Of a DNA stretch of 64,000 bases, positions 10,565-21,334 are shown in pieces. The DNA lies in assembly GCA_944472135.2 (NCBI GenBank), contig OX235268.1, positions 5,834,589 to 5,898,588 of the forward strand. Direction: 5' to 3'. How positions within the stretch are numbered: position 1 is the stretch's first letter; every line of letters starts with the position of its first letter. Source of the DNA: Trichobilharzia regenti (lineage: Eukaryota; Platyhelminthes; Trematoda; Strigeidida; Schistosomatidae). A program made the position numbers and the translations under genes. Under the pieces are notes generated by a model. The model worked only from the letters and a program-made list of their open reading frames with translations. It was not told the origin of the DNA and ran no database searches.

Positions 10565-10775
10565 ATAACAGATAGGGGGGGGGCACAGTGGTTAGGACTC
10601 TCGCCGACCATGCATATGGTTCGGGGTTCGAGCGCACGCCGACGCACAACTGATATCTATGGTCGGCCTGCGAAATTCGGACTACCGATATCCACGCTGA
10701 AAATTCCATACTTGTACCAAAAATACAGTGTGGAATCAAGCTGCAAATCAAAAATAAAAAATAAAATAAAATAAA
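10565..10775 (+). mobile_element. SINE-C
   Basis: Plus-strand copy: A-box-like GCACAGTGGTTAGG, B-box-like GGGGTTCGAGC, GCCGACGCAC edge, then the body with ACTACCGATATC and the end TACTTGTACCAAAAATACAG. Confidence 0.8.
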
Positions 10776-10784
10776 TACTTTCAT

Positions 10785-11222
10785 GAGCCTGTTATCAGTT
10801 AGAGAACCACTGAAAAACCTGACAGTAGTGTCAGGAAGATTTTTCCTCCTAGTCTTGGACTCTCTTCATCAGAAAGGCAGTTTTATCTGGATTCTAGTGA
10901 GAAGTCGTGACCAGTGGGGTATAACAGGTCAGGTATGAGGATAGATATACTCGCCACAGATGACATTGGCTAGTGCCAGTCACGCTATAATCATGAGTGA
11001 ATTGGCAAAAGTTGGAATATTTAATGGACTGCCCATTGGACTGGGTGCGAGCTTATGACCTTGTCTTGTGTAACTGAAAGCTCTTGGATTCGAACTCTGC
11101 CAGTAGGTACGTACTGATGAAGAGTTTCAAAAACGTAGGACGAGACAGCTGACCTGTACTGCTTGGTAGGTTTTTCAATAATTTTCTAACCGATGTCAGC
11201 TCATGATGAAATCTTGTAACCG
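10785..11222. mobile_element. SINE-B head-to-head inverted pair
   Basis: Minus arm 10790-10905 (tail ATCAGTTAGAGAACCACTG, ribozyme remnant), then plus arm with head, B-box-like GGATTCGAACTC, ribozyme remnant (TACTGATGAAGAG, TAGGACGAGACAGC) and tail ATGTCAGCTCATGATGAAAT. Confidence 0.75.
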
Positions 11223-11240
11223 ACCATCTGGTAGTTAGGC

Positions 11241-11264
11241 ATATATATATATATATATATATAT
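11241..11264. repeat. (AT)n microsatellite
   Basis: Twelve AT units directly after the SINE-B pair. Confidence 0.95.
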
Positions 11265-11960
11265 CTCATGTTGTATAAAAGCTACTGATACGGCTTGGTT
11301 GCCTCCAAATACTTGTAGGCGAACAGCATGGTTCGAACCCAAGATCCATTCATTGTTCGGTAATTAATTTGCCTACCTAACACTTGTGAGCTAACATAAT
11401 TTCTTTCATTGATAATAATCTTCGGGATTTCAACTTTTCTATTGATATATCACATCGTGAGTCGGCGATTCAGAGGTAGGAGGCTAGCCAACCATGCCTC
11501 ACCTGGTTCAGGGGGGTTCAATCCTCCGTGGCCAACGCACTCCTAAACCTAGTGTTAAGTCGGTAGTATAGAACTGGCAAAGAAGGAAGGTTGGACGTGA
11601 AACTATAGCAACCCCTGCAACCCATAAAAAAAGTAGTCGAAATCACTACTACCGAAACTTATGAGCTCTAGCTTGAAGCCCTACTCGTTCTACTGGGAAT
11701 GTGAAGGAATAAAATAACAATAATAATAGCAGTACGTAACCGCCTTTGAATGTGTCTACATTGATTCACTGGGGTAAAATAATCCATTTCAAAGTAGTTC
11801 AAGACCCTAGCATAAGCTCAAATTCATACCTATTCAGTGACCCCTCCCCTCCAAAGAAGACAGTTCTATTGATTCAAAATTATTTGTAACTACTTTAGTA
11901 GGATTAAATCAAGGGAATTGACGGAGAATATTCTTCAAAATACTTATCATAATAATAATG
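11265..11960. other. intronic DNA, nothing firmly recognised
   Basis: A short stretch near 11670-11710 (TTGAAGCCCTA then CTACTGGGAATG) resembles the RTE-II 3' end. The rest has no recognisable content. Confidence 0.4.
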
Positions 11961-11972
11961 GCTAACACTTAC

Positions 11973-12067
11973 AAGGAGTTGAGCTCTACGAGCCGGCGGG
12001 AGTGTTTTACTCAAATACGAGTAGAGTTGAACAGTCAATAGGAATCGTAGACCGCATTCATCTAAGC
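11973..12067 (-). CDS. DMXL: DMXL exon m (LDECGLRFLL block)
   Basis: 95 nt: GC completes Gly, then 31 codons beginning LDECGLRFLLTVQLYSYL and ending LPPARRAQLL. Vertebrate DMXL has LDECGLRYLLAM followed by LPPLYRVQLL. Donor GTAAGT. An AT dinucleotide run begins about 40 bp upstream of the acceptor. Confidence 0.95.
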
Positions 12068-12103
12068 CTTGATAGGAAAAGGAAGATGCATTGTATAATT
12101 AGA

Positions 12104-12106
<3 letters not shown>

Positions 12107-12155
<49 letters not shown>
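12107..12155. repeat. (AT)n microsatellite near exon m acceptor
   Basis: About 24 AT units, 40 bp upstream of the acceptor of DMXL exon m. Confidence 0.95.
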
Positions 12156-12156
<1 letters not shown>

Positions 12157-12600
12157 GGTGTGTGCTGTGTAGATGCAGATTCATAGAAAGTGGCTAAAAA
12201 AAGAACTAAAATTAACATTTAAGATCAATAACTGCAACGGTAAAATTGTTTATTCATTAAATCTGGATTGCATAGTTCACGTTTATTGGTCTGGAAATAA
12301 TCTCTCTCATTGGACAACTTTTCATCCCTTTGTTTAAACAAGGCCTCTTGGATGATAATAGTCAGGAGTCCCAATCTAACCATTATAAAATATTGTCATT
12401 CAGCTGAAAGTGATTTAAGCTTTAAAGTTATTGTATAAGGCTAAATTCAGTCGCTTTGAAAGTTTTTGTATTTTTCTTTTTGTACTTATGTTTCGCCGAA
12501 ACACACTAGCTATACACATGAGCAAAAACACCTAAACTGAGAATTCAAAAGCAAGGTTTTGTTGAAAATCTGTTTCACCATCACGTTGGTCAGGTCATAG
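12156..12600. other. intronic DNA, nothing recognised
   Basis: AT-rich, no repeat-family match and no coding signal. Confidence 0.5.
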
Positions 12601-12609
12601 TAATGCTAT

Positions 12610-12960
12610 TTATTAATGTTAGATGGTTGGAAGCAATCGACCACAGGAAGCCTTGGACACCACCACCTACCTAGGTTTCGTGCTAGTTGTCACTCGCCAG
12701 TCGGTCAGTAAGGCGTATTTGCAATCACTTTGAATGAACTCATGACCCCCTTTTTTTCTGAGATTCGAACACGCGTCACCCGGTGCTAACCGCACAGTCA
12801 GTAGACGTTATCACTGAGGTAGGTATTCAGGCTGAAGATTGACCTTGTGTAGAACTGGTGGGTGACGCCAAGCTACCTAGACTGGTAGCCATATTGCAAA
12901 AATGACTGATAGAATTCAGTCTGCACAAAGAAACGAAAGACTAGACAAATCACACTAATC
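12610..12960 (-). mobile_element. SINE-D, minus strand
   Basis: 3' end TTAGATGGTTGGAAGC; decayed hammerhead with paired ends GCCUUA / CAAGGC; GATTCGAAC B-box complement; and the GACTGATAGAATTCAGTCTG 5' block. Confidence 0.7.
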
Positions 12961-12974
12961 ATGTATGAGTAAGA

Positions 12975-13169
12975 GAAGCTGTGGAGCCCAGTAAATAAAA
13001 CAATTTACTTTTTAACCAATCCTCTGCAATGATTGTCAGGTCAAATACACCCCCGTCAAAGTAGCTGAATGGAGTCACGGATCACAAAAGCCTAGCAAAA
13101 TCTAGATTAGTTGACCCTAATAGAATAAGAAATCTAGAGAATAGCTCAGTTATATGGCAATGCATGCAA

Positions 13170-13203
<34 letters not shown>

Positions 13204-13440
13204 GTACAATATGGGGATGGGACAATTTGAAAATTCTTAAAATGTAATATAACAAGGTGGAGGAAGAGATTAATAACGGAATCTTCATTTATGGAATGAA
13301 CTGAAAATATGTGTAATAGAAATGATTCAACTCCTGTCTACCTGGACATCTAGGGAATTCTACTACCCCTAAGACGATGAATAGGAAAGAATGAAGAAGC
13401 TATATATATAATGCCTGTTATCCGTAATATAAATACAACT
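12975..13440 (+). mobile_element. PLE-1 fragment (GIY-YIG C-terminal part)
   Basis: Plus-strand remnant of the C-terminal part of the Penelope-like reading frame: NRIRNLENSSVIWQC and a GWDNL-like core, then CNRNDSTPV-like end. An (AC)n run at 13172-13201 interrupts it. Confidence 0.65.
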
Positions 13441-13499
13441 GTACAACTTCACAATCTAGTCAGTGATACAAGAATAAAACTTGTGTACTGTGGTAGAGT

Positions 13500-14575
13500 G
13501 TAATTCCATTAAGGGTAAATTTTGTTTTGATAAAGTCTCACAGTGTTAGTTATACAGTAATGTTTACTAATGGCGTTTCGAGCACAGTTTATTACTGTAG
13601 CTCCTAACCATATCAAGGTAATCACACGACTTCCTAAATTCATTTATATAGTTCCATTGTCGTTTTTCTCTTGATTTTCACTTGATTTGATTGGCAATAG
13701 TATTTTCCATATTTCAGGTATGAGTGATGAATCATTCCTATTGCATGTGTTGGATTCAGTGACTAACCTCTCTCGCTCTCCACCTATCTAGATTACTTTT
13801 TAGAATTTTAACCCTCTCCCACCACCCTATTGTTTGGTTGTGTGTTAATCCGTGAAGTGCAATTGCTGAGCTTTTTTCTAAATTACTCATATTCTCGGGG
13901 TCGACCATTCTTACCTTAGCTAAATGTTTATCTCCCGACAATCTGATTATCCCCACCCGATCTACTAGTTTGACCTATATAGTTGACTTAACTCACAGTC
14001 ATTACAGGGTATTTTGTGTATTATATTACTTTGTTTAATTGGATCCACCGGGTCTTTTAGCCTACAGAGTTTGTCCTACCTTAGTGAATTTCTTAGTTTG
14101 AATGCCACCCTAATTCCTGCTTTATTGAGAATCCTACGTAGGGTCTCACATATCCCTTCTTTATATGGTATAACTGTAGATGACTTATATTCTCTGTTAC
14201 CTGTGTTATCATTACTAGTTCCACAGTTATTTTTATTTTACTTTTGGCCTTTTTCAATCTTCCTAATGAATTTTAAAGGATAGTTGATTACTGAATCCTG
14301 CCCGGTTCATTGAGTCTACACCCAACACATGCAATAGGGAATGAGTCATCACTCATACCTGAAATATGGAAAATACTATTACCAATCAAATCAAGTGAAA
14401 ATCAAGAGAAAAACAACAATGGAACTATATAAATGAATTTAGGAAGTCGTGTAATTACCTTGATATGATTATGAGTGGCAATAAATTGTGCTCGAAACGT
14501 GGTCATCAGTAAACATTAGTGTATAACACTGTGAGACTTTATCAAAACAAAATTTATCCATAATGGTTCCACAAT
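13500..14575 (-). mobile_element. PLE-1 copy with inverted terminal repeats
   Basis: Arms at about 13518-13754 and 14322-14563 are reverse complements (e.g. GATTTGATTGGCAATAGTATT against AATACTATTACCAATCAAATC). The interior minus strand keeps the linker (LRRILNKAGI-like) and part of GIY-YIG (ENMSNLEKSSAIALHG then IGWWERVKILKSN). The RT domain is missing. Confidence 0.75.
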
Positions 14576-14689
14576 CGAGTCGTCGAACAGAGGAACATTT
14601 CTTCACTGAAGAAAACTGTGTTCCTCATTACTCATGAATAAATGAGTGCATTTCATGATAATTGTCTAATGACAAAAAACGTGATTAGG

Positions 14690-15180
14690 ATTAGTCAACC
14701 GGGTTCACCATGTCGGACGTGAGGACAAATACCTGCTGGCAGGCAATGTTAGCTGACATAGCACGAATCAGGTTGGTAAAAGATCACTAATGGTGTTCAA
14801 ACCAAAACATGGCATCATCAGTCGTCAATCAAAAACAGTTAGTTCAAGCCCGCCAGGTAAGTAGTGAGGTGTAGACTTCCTGACTGATTGATTAGGGTTC
14901 TCCGGATGGTAAAAACCAATGAAGGCTAAAAACCTACTGTTGGTGGTATGGCTTGTTCCCAAAGGCTGGTGAAGATGAATTCACTCTTTGTAATTCATAA
15001 TATCCGAAAATCGTTTTTTTGGTCTTCCATATTACTCATCTTTTTACCTCACTTACATCCTAGTTTATTATCTCTCTTCACTCTCTTCTCTTGTTTTGTG
15101 TGCTACATGGAGAAGGAGCAGCTAGTTTAACTGCTGTACATCTATCCAAAGTTCTACGCTGAAACCAGTCAGTTAGACTC
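14690..15180 (+). mobile_element. RTE-I 3' end
   Basis: Plus-strand relic with GGCAATGTTAGCTGACATAG, CAAACCAAAACATGGCATC and the 3' UTR to CAAAGTTCTACGCTGAA. Frame broken. Confidence 0.7.
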
Positions 15181-15193
15181 GTCGATGATATTG

Positions 15194-15805
15194 CCTCCAA
15201 AGCCTCAGGATGGTCGGGGGTGGGTGTCTTGCGCTGCGGGTTGGCCACCCCTCCGTACACTTCTTGAAATGCTCCCATATGGCCGGGCGTCTTACATAGC
15301 CTCTCCTGAGGAAGTCCTACTTACTGCCTTCACGTGGCGGAGGTGTTTATTTCACCGAAGTGAGAGGGCAAAAGCGGATTCCCGCCGCTCTTCACCGGGT
15401 TGACTGTCCTTCGGATGACAGTCTAGGGGAGATGGCTAAACCCTGACTCCAAGCCTCCAACGACTGGCGTATGAAGCTCACTGGAGCTCACCGGCAGACG
15501 TATGAACAAAGGGCTTATTGGATGCCCTGGATGTCTGGGCCCATTCAAAAAGACGTATGAACCGGACTCCGGTCACCTGCTACCAATGGATAGTGGACTC
15601 CCTACTCCACTCCTACTGCCTTGTAGGTCACACTTAGTTGTGTAAAGGCTAGAGCTGCACTCTCAAACAAAAGGCCGAGCGATTCTGGGACATCACTCGT
15701 ACCCAATTCCCATGAAACTTCATCAACTCTCTTACAAACATTCGAGATGTTCATGAAGCCGGTTCATCCTCCCGTAGGAGATAGCCGAAGTAAAGTAAGT
15801 AAGTA
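15194..15805 (+). mobile_element. GC-richer ~600-bp retroposon with (AAGT)n tail, copy 1
   Basis: 612 bp between perfect 13-bp direct repeats GTCGATGATATTG (15181-15193 and 15806-15818). It begins CCTCCAAAGCCTCAGGATGG and ends GCCGAAGTAAAGTAAGTAAG. The interior is visibly richer in G+C than its surroundings. No RT domain. An open frame with CAAGWPPLRTLLEMLPYG may be chance. Family unknown; the tail suggests LINE-driven retroposition. Confidence 0.8.
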
Positions 15806-15818
15806 GTCGATGATATTG

Positions 15819-16013
15819 ACTGGTTTTTACGCTAAGGTCACGAATTGGTATGCAGTTGGAATTCACGGGATGGTCATTGGATCGGGTCCCATTAGTTGAA
15901 TAAATAATCTACGAGCATGACTTGTAACCTGAAGGTACTGGGTTCGAATGCCTATGACCAGGTGCGTACCACTGAAGAGTCAACAACTAGAACGAAACCT
16001 CTGTGTGCAGTAC
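15819..16013 (+). mobile_element. SINE-B, truncated by PLE-1 terminus
   Basis: tRNA-like head with B-box GGGTTCGAATGCC, then ribozyme remnant (TAGAACGAAACCTC). The tail is replaced at 16014 by PLE terminal sequence. Confidence 0.65.
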
Positions 16014-16155
16014 TCTTTGATATGATTATGAGTGGCGATAATTTGTGCTCGAAACGTGGTCGCATCAGTTAATATTACTGTAGAACACACACTGTGTGAT
16101 TTATCAAAATGAAATCTTATCCATAATGAAATTATACTCTACTACAGGGCCCAAA
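16014..16155 (+). mobile_element. PLE-1 solo terminus
   Basis: Contains the PLE-1 end block GATATGATTATGAGTGGCGA, GTGCTCGAAACGTGGTC and TTATACTCTACTACAG shared with 14450-14575 and 44600-44750. No coding part. Confidence 0.7.
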
Positions 16156-16469
16156 AGTTTTATAATCAACACTCCTCATTGAATTTCAAGAACAAGGACA
16201 AATCTAAGTTGATAACCGTAATCCACCAATCACAAAAATAAGTATACTTCTTAATGTAAGTGATCTTGGTGTAAAGACTTAAATGGAGAATATAATCACC
16301 AACAGGTCGTCGACTATTCTTCAATAATCTGTGAATGAAAAGCGTATGTTACTAGATAAATAAAATTCGTGGAGAAACAGGAGTAGAACAGAGATCTTAA
16401 CCATAAAGGAGGGTTGCCAGATTTCATTCCCGAACGATTGGGAGCGTAATGTTACAGAGTCACTTCCTA

Positions 16470-16755
16470 AAGGAGGTTGGAAAAATCGACTGGAGACAAT
16501 AGGTGATACATGGCTCAAAATCGTTGTCAATGGCCAACGCAGATGTATTCAGTCTCTGTAATCTCTGTAATCATATTCCTCCTTTCTACCATTACCCATT
16601 TTCTGTTTCACTCTTTATACTTGTCAAACTCTATTGATTCTCTTCACTCATCTTCTTGTCTACCTACCTTTGTGTGCTATTTGAAATGTGGCAACTCGAA
16701 CTGATGCACTTCGGTGCCAAGTTCTATGTTGAATCCAGACAGACAGACAGGGCAT
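16470..16755 (+). mobile_element. RTE-I 3' end (subtype b)
   Basis: From GGAGACAATAGGTGATACAT through a 3' UTR ending GCCAAGTTCTATGTTGAATC and a (CAGA)n tail. Same subtype as 29974-30860 and 47742-48578. Confidence 0.8.
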
Positions 16756-16912
16756 GACGTCAGTCACAACAGTCACTGCAGAGTAAATCCAATCCATTTA
16801 CTTCGGCATATATTTTAAAAAGCACAACGAAAAGCACACATTTCCCAAATTCAGTGAAAATAAGTAGTATAAATTTAAAAAAAAATAAAGAATAATCCAC
16901 ATAATAACTAAC

Positions 16913-17115
16913 CTTGTTTAGTAGAACTATCCTTAATTGATGCTTGTTTTGGTAATGATGATGAAGTATGATGCTGTTTACTATCACGTCTTGTATAATT
17001 GCCCACTGATAAACAATCCGTAATATCTGAATGTGTTTTAGCCATTAAATCAGCTATGCCAAGTAAATACATTTGATCTAATGGTGATAGACCAGGTAGT
17101 TGTTGAGTGGATAGA
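16913..17115 (-). CDS. DMXL: DMXL exon l (LPGL block)
   Basis: 203 nt. The first base completes His, then LSTQQLPGLSPLDQMYLLGI, matching LPGLTRLEQMFLVALADT in vertebrates. The rest (after ADLMAKTHSDITDC) is a Ser/Lys-rich variable loop. Ends one base into a Gly codon before GTTAGT. Confidence 0.95.
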
Positions 17116-17271
17116 CTGTTGATGTTGTTGATGCAAAGGAAATTAAGCGGGAAGAGTAAAACAAAAGACACAGAGAAGGTGAAATGGGATGCATTAGCTT
17201 CTCCAGCTTCAAGAAGTTACCTCAACACCAATAGACTCCTATTATTCATTCAGAAATGATTCCATATTAGT

Positions 17272-17633
17272 ATACAATTGGTGGGGATGGTGGCTAGCAG
17301 TGGAATCCAGGAAAAAGCGCATTTCGTCCTATTTGGGACTCGTCATCTGGATGTACCTGCATTTCTCAGTGAATGATGATGTTCCCACCGAGGCTCGAAC
17401 CCAGTACCGATAGTTTCAAACGCTAAAGCGTTATCCACTAGACCACTTAGGCCACGAGAGCCACCTCTTGTGCAACCGGTTATATTAATTATTGAATTGA
17501 ATTTTTGATTTTCCCCGGACTGAAATGAAATGTCCGGACATCGTCGAAGCATCTGCACAAGAAGCCGACATGTCGACCTGAGACCGAGCACTTGGGTCCA
17601 ATCAATCGACGGGAAAATCAAAAAATTCAATTC
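17272..17633 (-). mobile_element. SINE-A (Sm-alpha-like) with 17-bp target duplication
   Basis: Flanked by AATGATTCCATATTAGT (17255-17271 and 17634-17650). Minus strand: head with A-box TGGTCTAGTGG and B-box GGGTTCGAGCC, then the hammerhead. On the far side the plus-oriented 3' tail (GGACATCGTCGAAGCATC) remains, so this is an inverted pair whose plus arm lost its ribozyme. Confidence 0.85.
17305..17352 (-). ncRNA. hammerhead ribozyme, Sm-alpha type, core mutated
   Basis: Stem I AUCCAG / CUGGAU, stem II GUCC / GGAC and GAAA are intact, but the core reads AUGACGA in place of CUGACGA (C3 changed to A). Probably inactive. Sense to DMXL. Confidence 0.8.
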
Positions 17634-19040
17634 AATGATTCCATATTAGTTTGTTTATTAGATGTATCACACAGTTAGGCAAACAGTACTATTTACTGGA
17701 TGACAAGGTTTCGGAAAAAAAATTATTATTGTTCATAATCATGCCATCAATTATAACCACACAACTTCGAAACTTAGGTTTTATAGTTTTCACCCACCCT
17801 CACCCTAAAAGTATGATGAAGGTACTGTACTCAGAACACAGGATATAGATAGATTTTTCGAACACATTCACTCAGAGTTGGAGACAATTCAATTCATTTA
17901 TGAATTGGAAAGTCAAAAGAGGTAGCTTCCGATGTTAGATTGCAACGTAAAAAGGAAAGAAGATGGGAAGTTAAACACACTAGTGTGTGTTTACAGGAGA
18001 CCCACACATTCAAACAGATATTTGGACTTCCGATCACTCCATCTTATGTCAGTAAAAATAGGATTGGTGAAAAGTTTAAGTGACAGAGCACAAAAACTAA
18101 GTAGTAACAAGGAAAATCTAAGACAAGAAGTGATACACATAGAAGAAGCCTTGAAATTTAATAATTATCCGGATAAATAAGTCAGGAAATATGTAAGGAA
18201 ATGTAAAAATAAAATAAATAATGACAGTAGTGATAGTGACAATAATAATAATAATATTAATGACGACACCAACAATAAGGAATCTAAATCATCAGTAGTA
18301 ATTCCATACAAGGAAGGAACCTCGGAAACCAGCTTACGCAGAATTAGTAACAAGGCAGGAATAAAAATTACTGGCACTCAAGTCACCCAAAAACTCAATT
18401 AGAAACAAGCTTTGTCGGTTAAATGGTGGATCCTGTGGAGCCTTTAAAGCAAAACAATTTAGTTTATCTAATACCCTGCCTGCTGGAATGATTGTTAGGT
18501 CAAATACATAAGTCATACTAGTAGAACAGGGGCAGTCAGTCAGACTAGCCGAGCATGAAAACCTAGAAAAATCTAGGTTGATTGACCTGAATAAAATAAG
18601 AAATCTAGAGAATAGTTCAGCTATACCACTCACTACATGTAGTTACACACACAACCATACAATAGGATGGGATGGGATAGGATGACAGTTTTAAAATCTA
18701 ATGTCACAGGGTGGAGGGAGGGACAGATTGATAACAGAAGCTTTGTTTATCGAATCAACTGAGAGAGAATACGTGTAATAGGAATGATTCAACACTTGTC
18801 CACGCAGACATCTGGAAAATTCGACTACCTCTACGACGACAAATAGGAGAGATCAAAGAAAACTATAAAGCTCAAGTTTCAAAGTCGTTTGATTATAATT
18901 GATGGCATGATTATGAACAATAAATTTTGTTAGAAACCCTGTCATTGAGTAAATAATACTGTTTCACTAACTGTTTGATACATCTATTACACAAACTAAT
19001 ATGGAATTACTTACTACCACCACAGTGCCCAAGTTTTACA
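17634..19040 (+). mobile_element. PLE-1 copy with inverted termini
   Basis: The RT C-terminal part is recognisable (RPTHSNRYLDFRS, IGLVKSLSDRAQKL, EEALKFNNYPDK), then linker, then GIY-YIG remnant (QSVRLAEHENLEKSRLIDL, NSSAIPLTT). Arms at about 17643-17800 and 18865-19010 are reverse complements. Stops interrupt the frame. SINE-A sits at its left edge. Confidence 0.8.
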
Positions 19041-19067
19041 CATATATTAACATTCAGAAGTGACCTA

Positions 19068-20505
19068 TTATTATTATTATTATTCCCTTGGGTTCCAAGT
19101 GGAACATAGAGCTTCAACCACACATCTTCACTTTCTTCTAATTTCCGCTGTCCTATTCACCTGGCTAGCTACACGACTGCCCATAATCTAGCATCTCTTC
19201 TTCCCTGCACGATCTCTCCTCCATGTCACCCTCGCACCGATGACCCACCCATCGCTCGTCAATGGAATTCCACTCGAACAATAGCCTACACTGAGCACGA
19301 TTTCAATCAACAGTTCTGTTGTCCTGAAAGTATGCCCAATCCCCATTGCCATTTTCTCCTACACATATTTGTTGAGCAATCGGGGGGGGGGGTATTTGTT
19401 GGTTCGTCACCTCCCAGAGTTTCTGGCCAACCGGCTGGCCATTAGATCTTCAGTATAGAGCCACCCGATTGGACAACTGTTGATAAGAGTCTACAACTTG
19501 TTGAAAATCCTTTTCGTGACGCACCCCACAGTGTAAGTTTCTGACTGATTGTCTGACTTCACATTTGTGTTGTAAAATCCTCACCTTGTTGCTGCTTATG
19601 CTGACTGAATGAGTGAAGCAGAAGATTTCCAAACTGGTTACAGGTTGATGAAAGCCGTATCTCACCCTTCCAATCGTCTCTCTGAATGGCTAGCTTTAAC
19701 ATCTTCATCCATTCTACCCGCCTAAGGTTGAAGGCATGTTTCCTGGCGGGGAAAGTGAAGGAAGGAACCTCAATCGAATCTCTCCCGTTGATGGTCTGTC
19801 TGTTCTGTCTGTTTTCGACATAGAACTTTGCACAAATGTGCGGAAGTTCAAGTCGCCACACACCAAGTAGCACGCGAAGCAAGAGAAGAAAGTACAAGAA
19901 AAGCATAATAGAGACAGTAAACAGAGGTGTGAGACAAAGGAGGAGTAATAACGAAGAACAAAACAGTTTCATTGGAGATCATAAGTCACAAGGAGTGGAT
20001 GCATCTGCGCCACTGAGATTGATTTTGAGCCATGTCACCAATTGTTTCCAACCATTGATTTTTACCGTCCCGAGGATCCCAACCAGTTAAGAAGTCTACA
20101 CCTTCCTACATGGCTTAGACCAACTGTTGTGGATTTCATTGACTGGTGAGGCCAAGTTTTTGTTTGACCGCCGCTGTCTAGCTTTTTTCCAGCCTGACTC
20201 TATATCCGCTAACATAGCTCGTCGAGGGAGGCGATGGCTTGGCATACGTAACACATGTCCTAACCATCTCAGTCTTTGTAGCTTCACGACTTCGTCGATT
20301 GATTTCCCCTGTTTACCTAGAACTCGACCGATGCCTAATCTCAATGTTGCTAGCCTTATTATGCCACTTTACACGGGAAATAGAGCGCAGGCACCTATGA
20401 TCAAACACAGCTGGTGCTTGTAGTTCTTATTGGTTTGTCACCTTTGTCTTCTCTATGCTCACTTGGAGTTTTGTCTCTGCTGATTTCTTCTTCCTCTTTT
20501 GACCT
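19068..20505 (-). mobile_element. RTE-II 3' end interrupted by RTE-I
   Basis: Minus-strand RTE-II from its (ATT)n tail and end CTTGGGTTCCAAGTGGAACA (19075) to 19790, resuming at 20414 (CTGGTGCTTGTAG). The sequence either side is contiguous in other RTE-II copies. Confidence 0.75.
19795..20413 (-). mobile_element. RTE-I copy nested in RTE-II
   Basis: Minus-strand copy with a (CAGA)n tail at its left edge and 3' UTR. Peptide [20 protein letters not shown] and [18 protein letters not shown] is open. 5'-truncated in the SISRVKW region. Confidence 0.85.
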
Positions 20506-20990
20506 ATTATCACCGATGACATTTCTAATTGTGGTGGACTGGATTATGCATCAAACTCTACCCAGGAAGAAAGAAGAAAAGGATGCGTTGAACTGACCAA
20601 CAAGAGGAATCTAAAAGATATAGATTTGGCCGACTAGTTTATGTCTAATGTCATACATCCTCGAAGATTTACTCACAGGCGAAAACCAACAAGTTGGAAG
20701 AAGAAGGATCAGTCAGAGAAGAGCGGGTTGCAAGTGAACATGAAGAAGACGGAGGAGTTGGAGGTAAACACCCCATTAGCACCACCACCACCAACAACAA
20801 CAACAACAAGAAGAAGCACCAATCACTATCAATGGAGGAAATCTCAACGAGATCACTACGTCCACCTATCTATCTAGGTAGTATTGTTTCAACTACAAGT
20901 GATAACAAGGATGAAGATATCATTCAAATCATAATCATTGGATGCTTAAAGAGTGAATCCCATGCACCGACACGAAAACTTCACTATTCT
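20505..20990 (+). mobile_element. RTE-II RT C-terminal fragment
   Basis: Plus-strand piece beginning at LLSPMTFLIVVDWIMHQT (RT B-domain edge), then KSGLQVNMKKTEEL and a STYLGSIVSTT motif. Meets the minus-strand RTE-II piece tail-on at about 20505. Confidence 0.75.
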
Positions 20991-21084
20991 ACCAAGAACA
21001 CAATCAACAGTGATAGACAGAATAAAATCAATTCAAGATAAACGTATGAGTACATAGTCAATAATAATAATAAATATCACATAC

Positions 21085-21287
21085 TGTTCAGCTAGTATAC
21101 GAGCATCATCTTCAGAAAACTGGATACTACGCGCTAATGCAGCCGGTTTCAACGACCATATACTAAAACCATAAAATTGTGATGCTTTTTGTGTAGATGA
21201 ATTCGATAAGGATTGTTTGGATTCTGTGTGACTTTTCAATGAAGCTCCATCAGCGACTTCTTCTTCATTGAAATTTAAGTCATCATC
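21085..21287 (-). CDS. DMXL: DMXL exon k
   Basis: 203 nt, phase 0 in, two bases over. Begins DDDLNFNEEEVADG, then a Ser-rich stretch, then FSIWSLKPAALARSIQF and ILAE. It occupies the position of the vertebrate segment LSQYGPTYFGPEHAQVLSGH. Acceptor TCTCTAG, donor GTATGT. Confidence 0.85.
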
Positions 21288-21334
21288 CTAGAGAAAGAGA
21301 AAGAAGATATATATATATATTATATATATTATTT

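Noticed and set aside
15185..15403. Open frame with CAAGWPPLRTLLEMLPYG as a host gene
   Set aside because: It lies within the retroposon at 15194-15805, and the second copy at 27612 shows indels that do not respect the frame.
19836..20090. Arg/Ser-rich open frame (SSSRHTPSSTRSKRRKYKKS)
   Set aside because: Lies in the RTE-I 3' UTR on the antisense strand and appears in every copy of that UTR.
20127..20423. Plus-strand open frame with [20 protein letters not shown], repeated at several loci
   Set aside because: It is the antisense shadow of the RTE-I C-terminal frame; it recurs only where RTE-I recurs.
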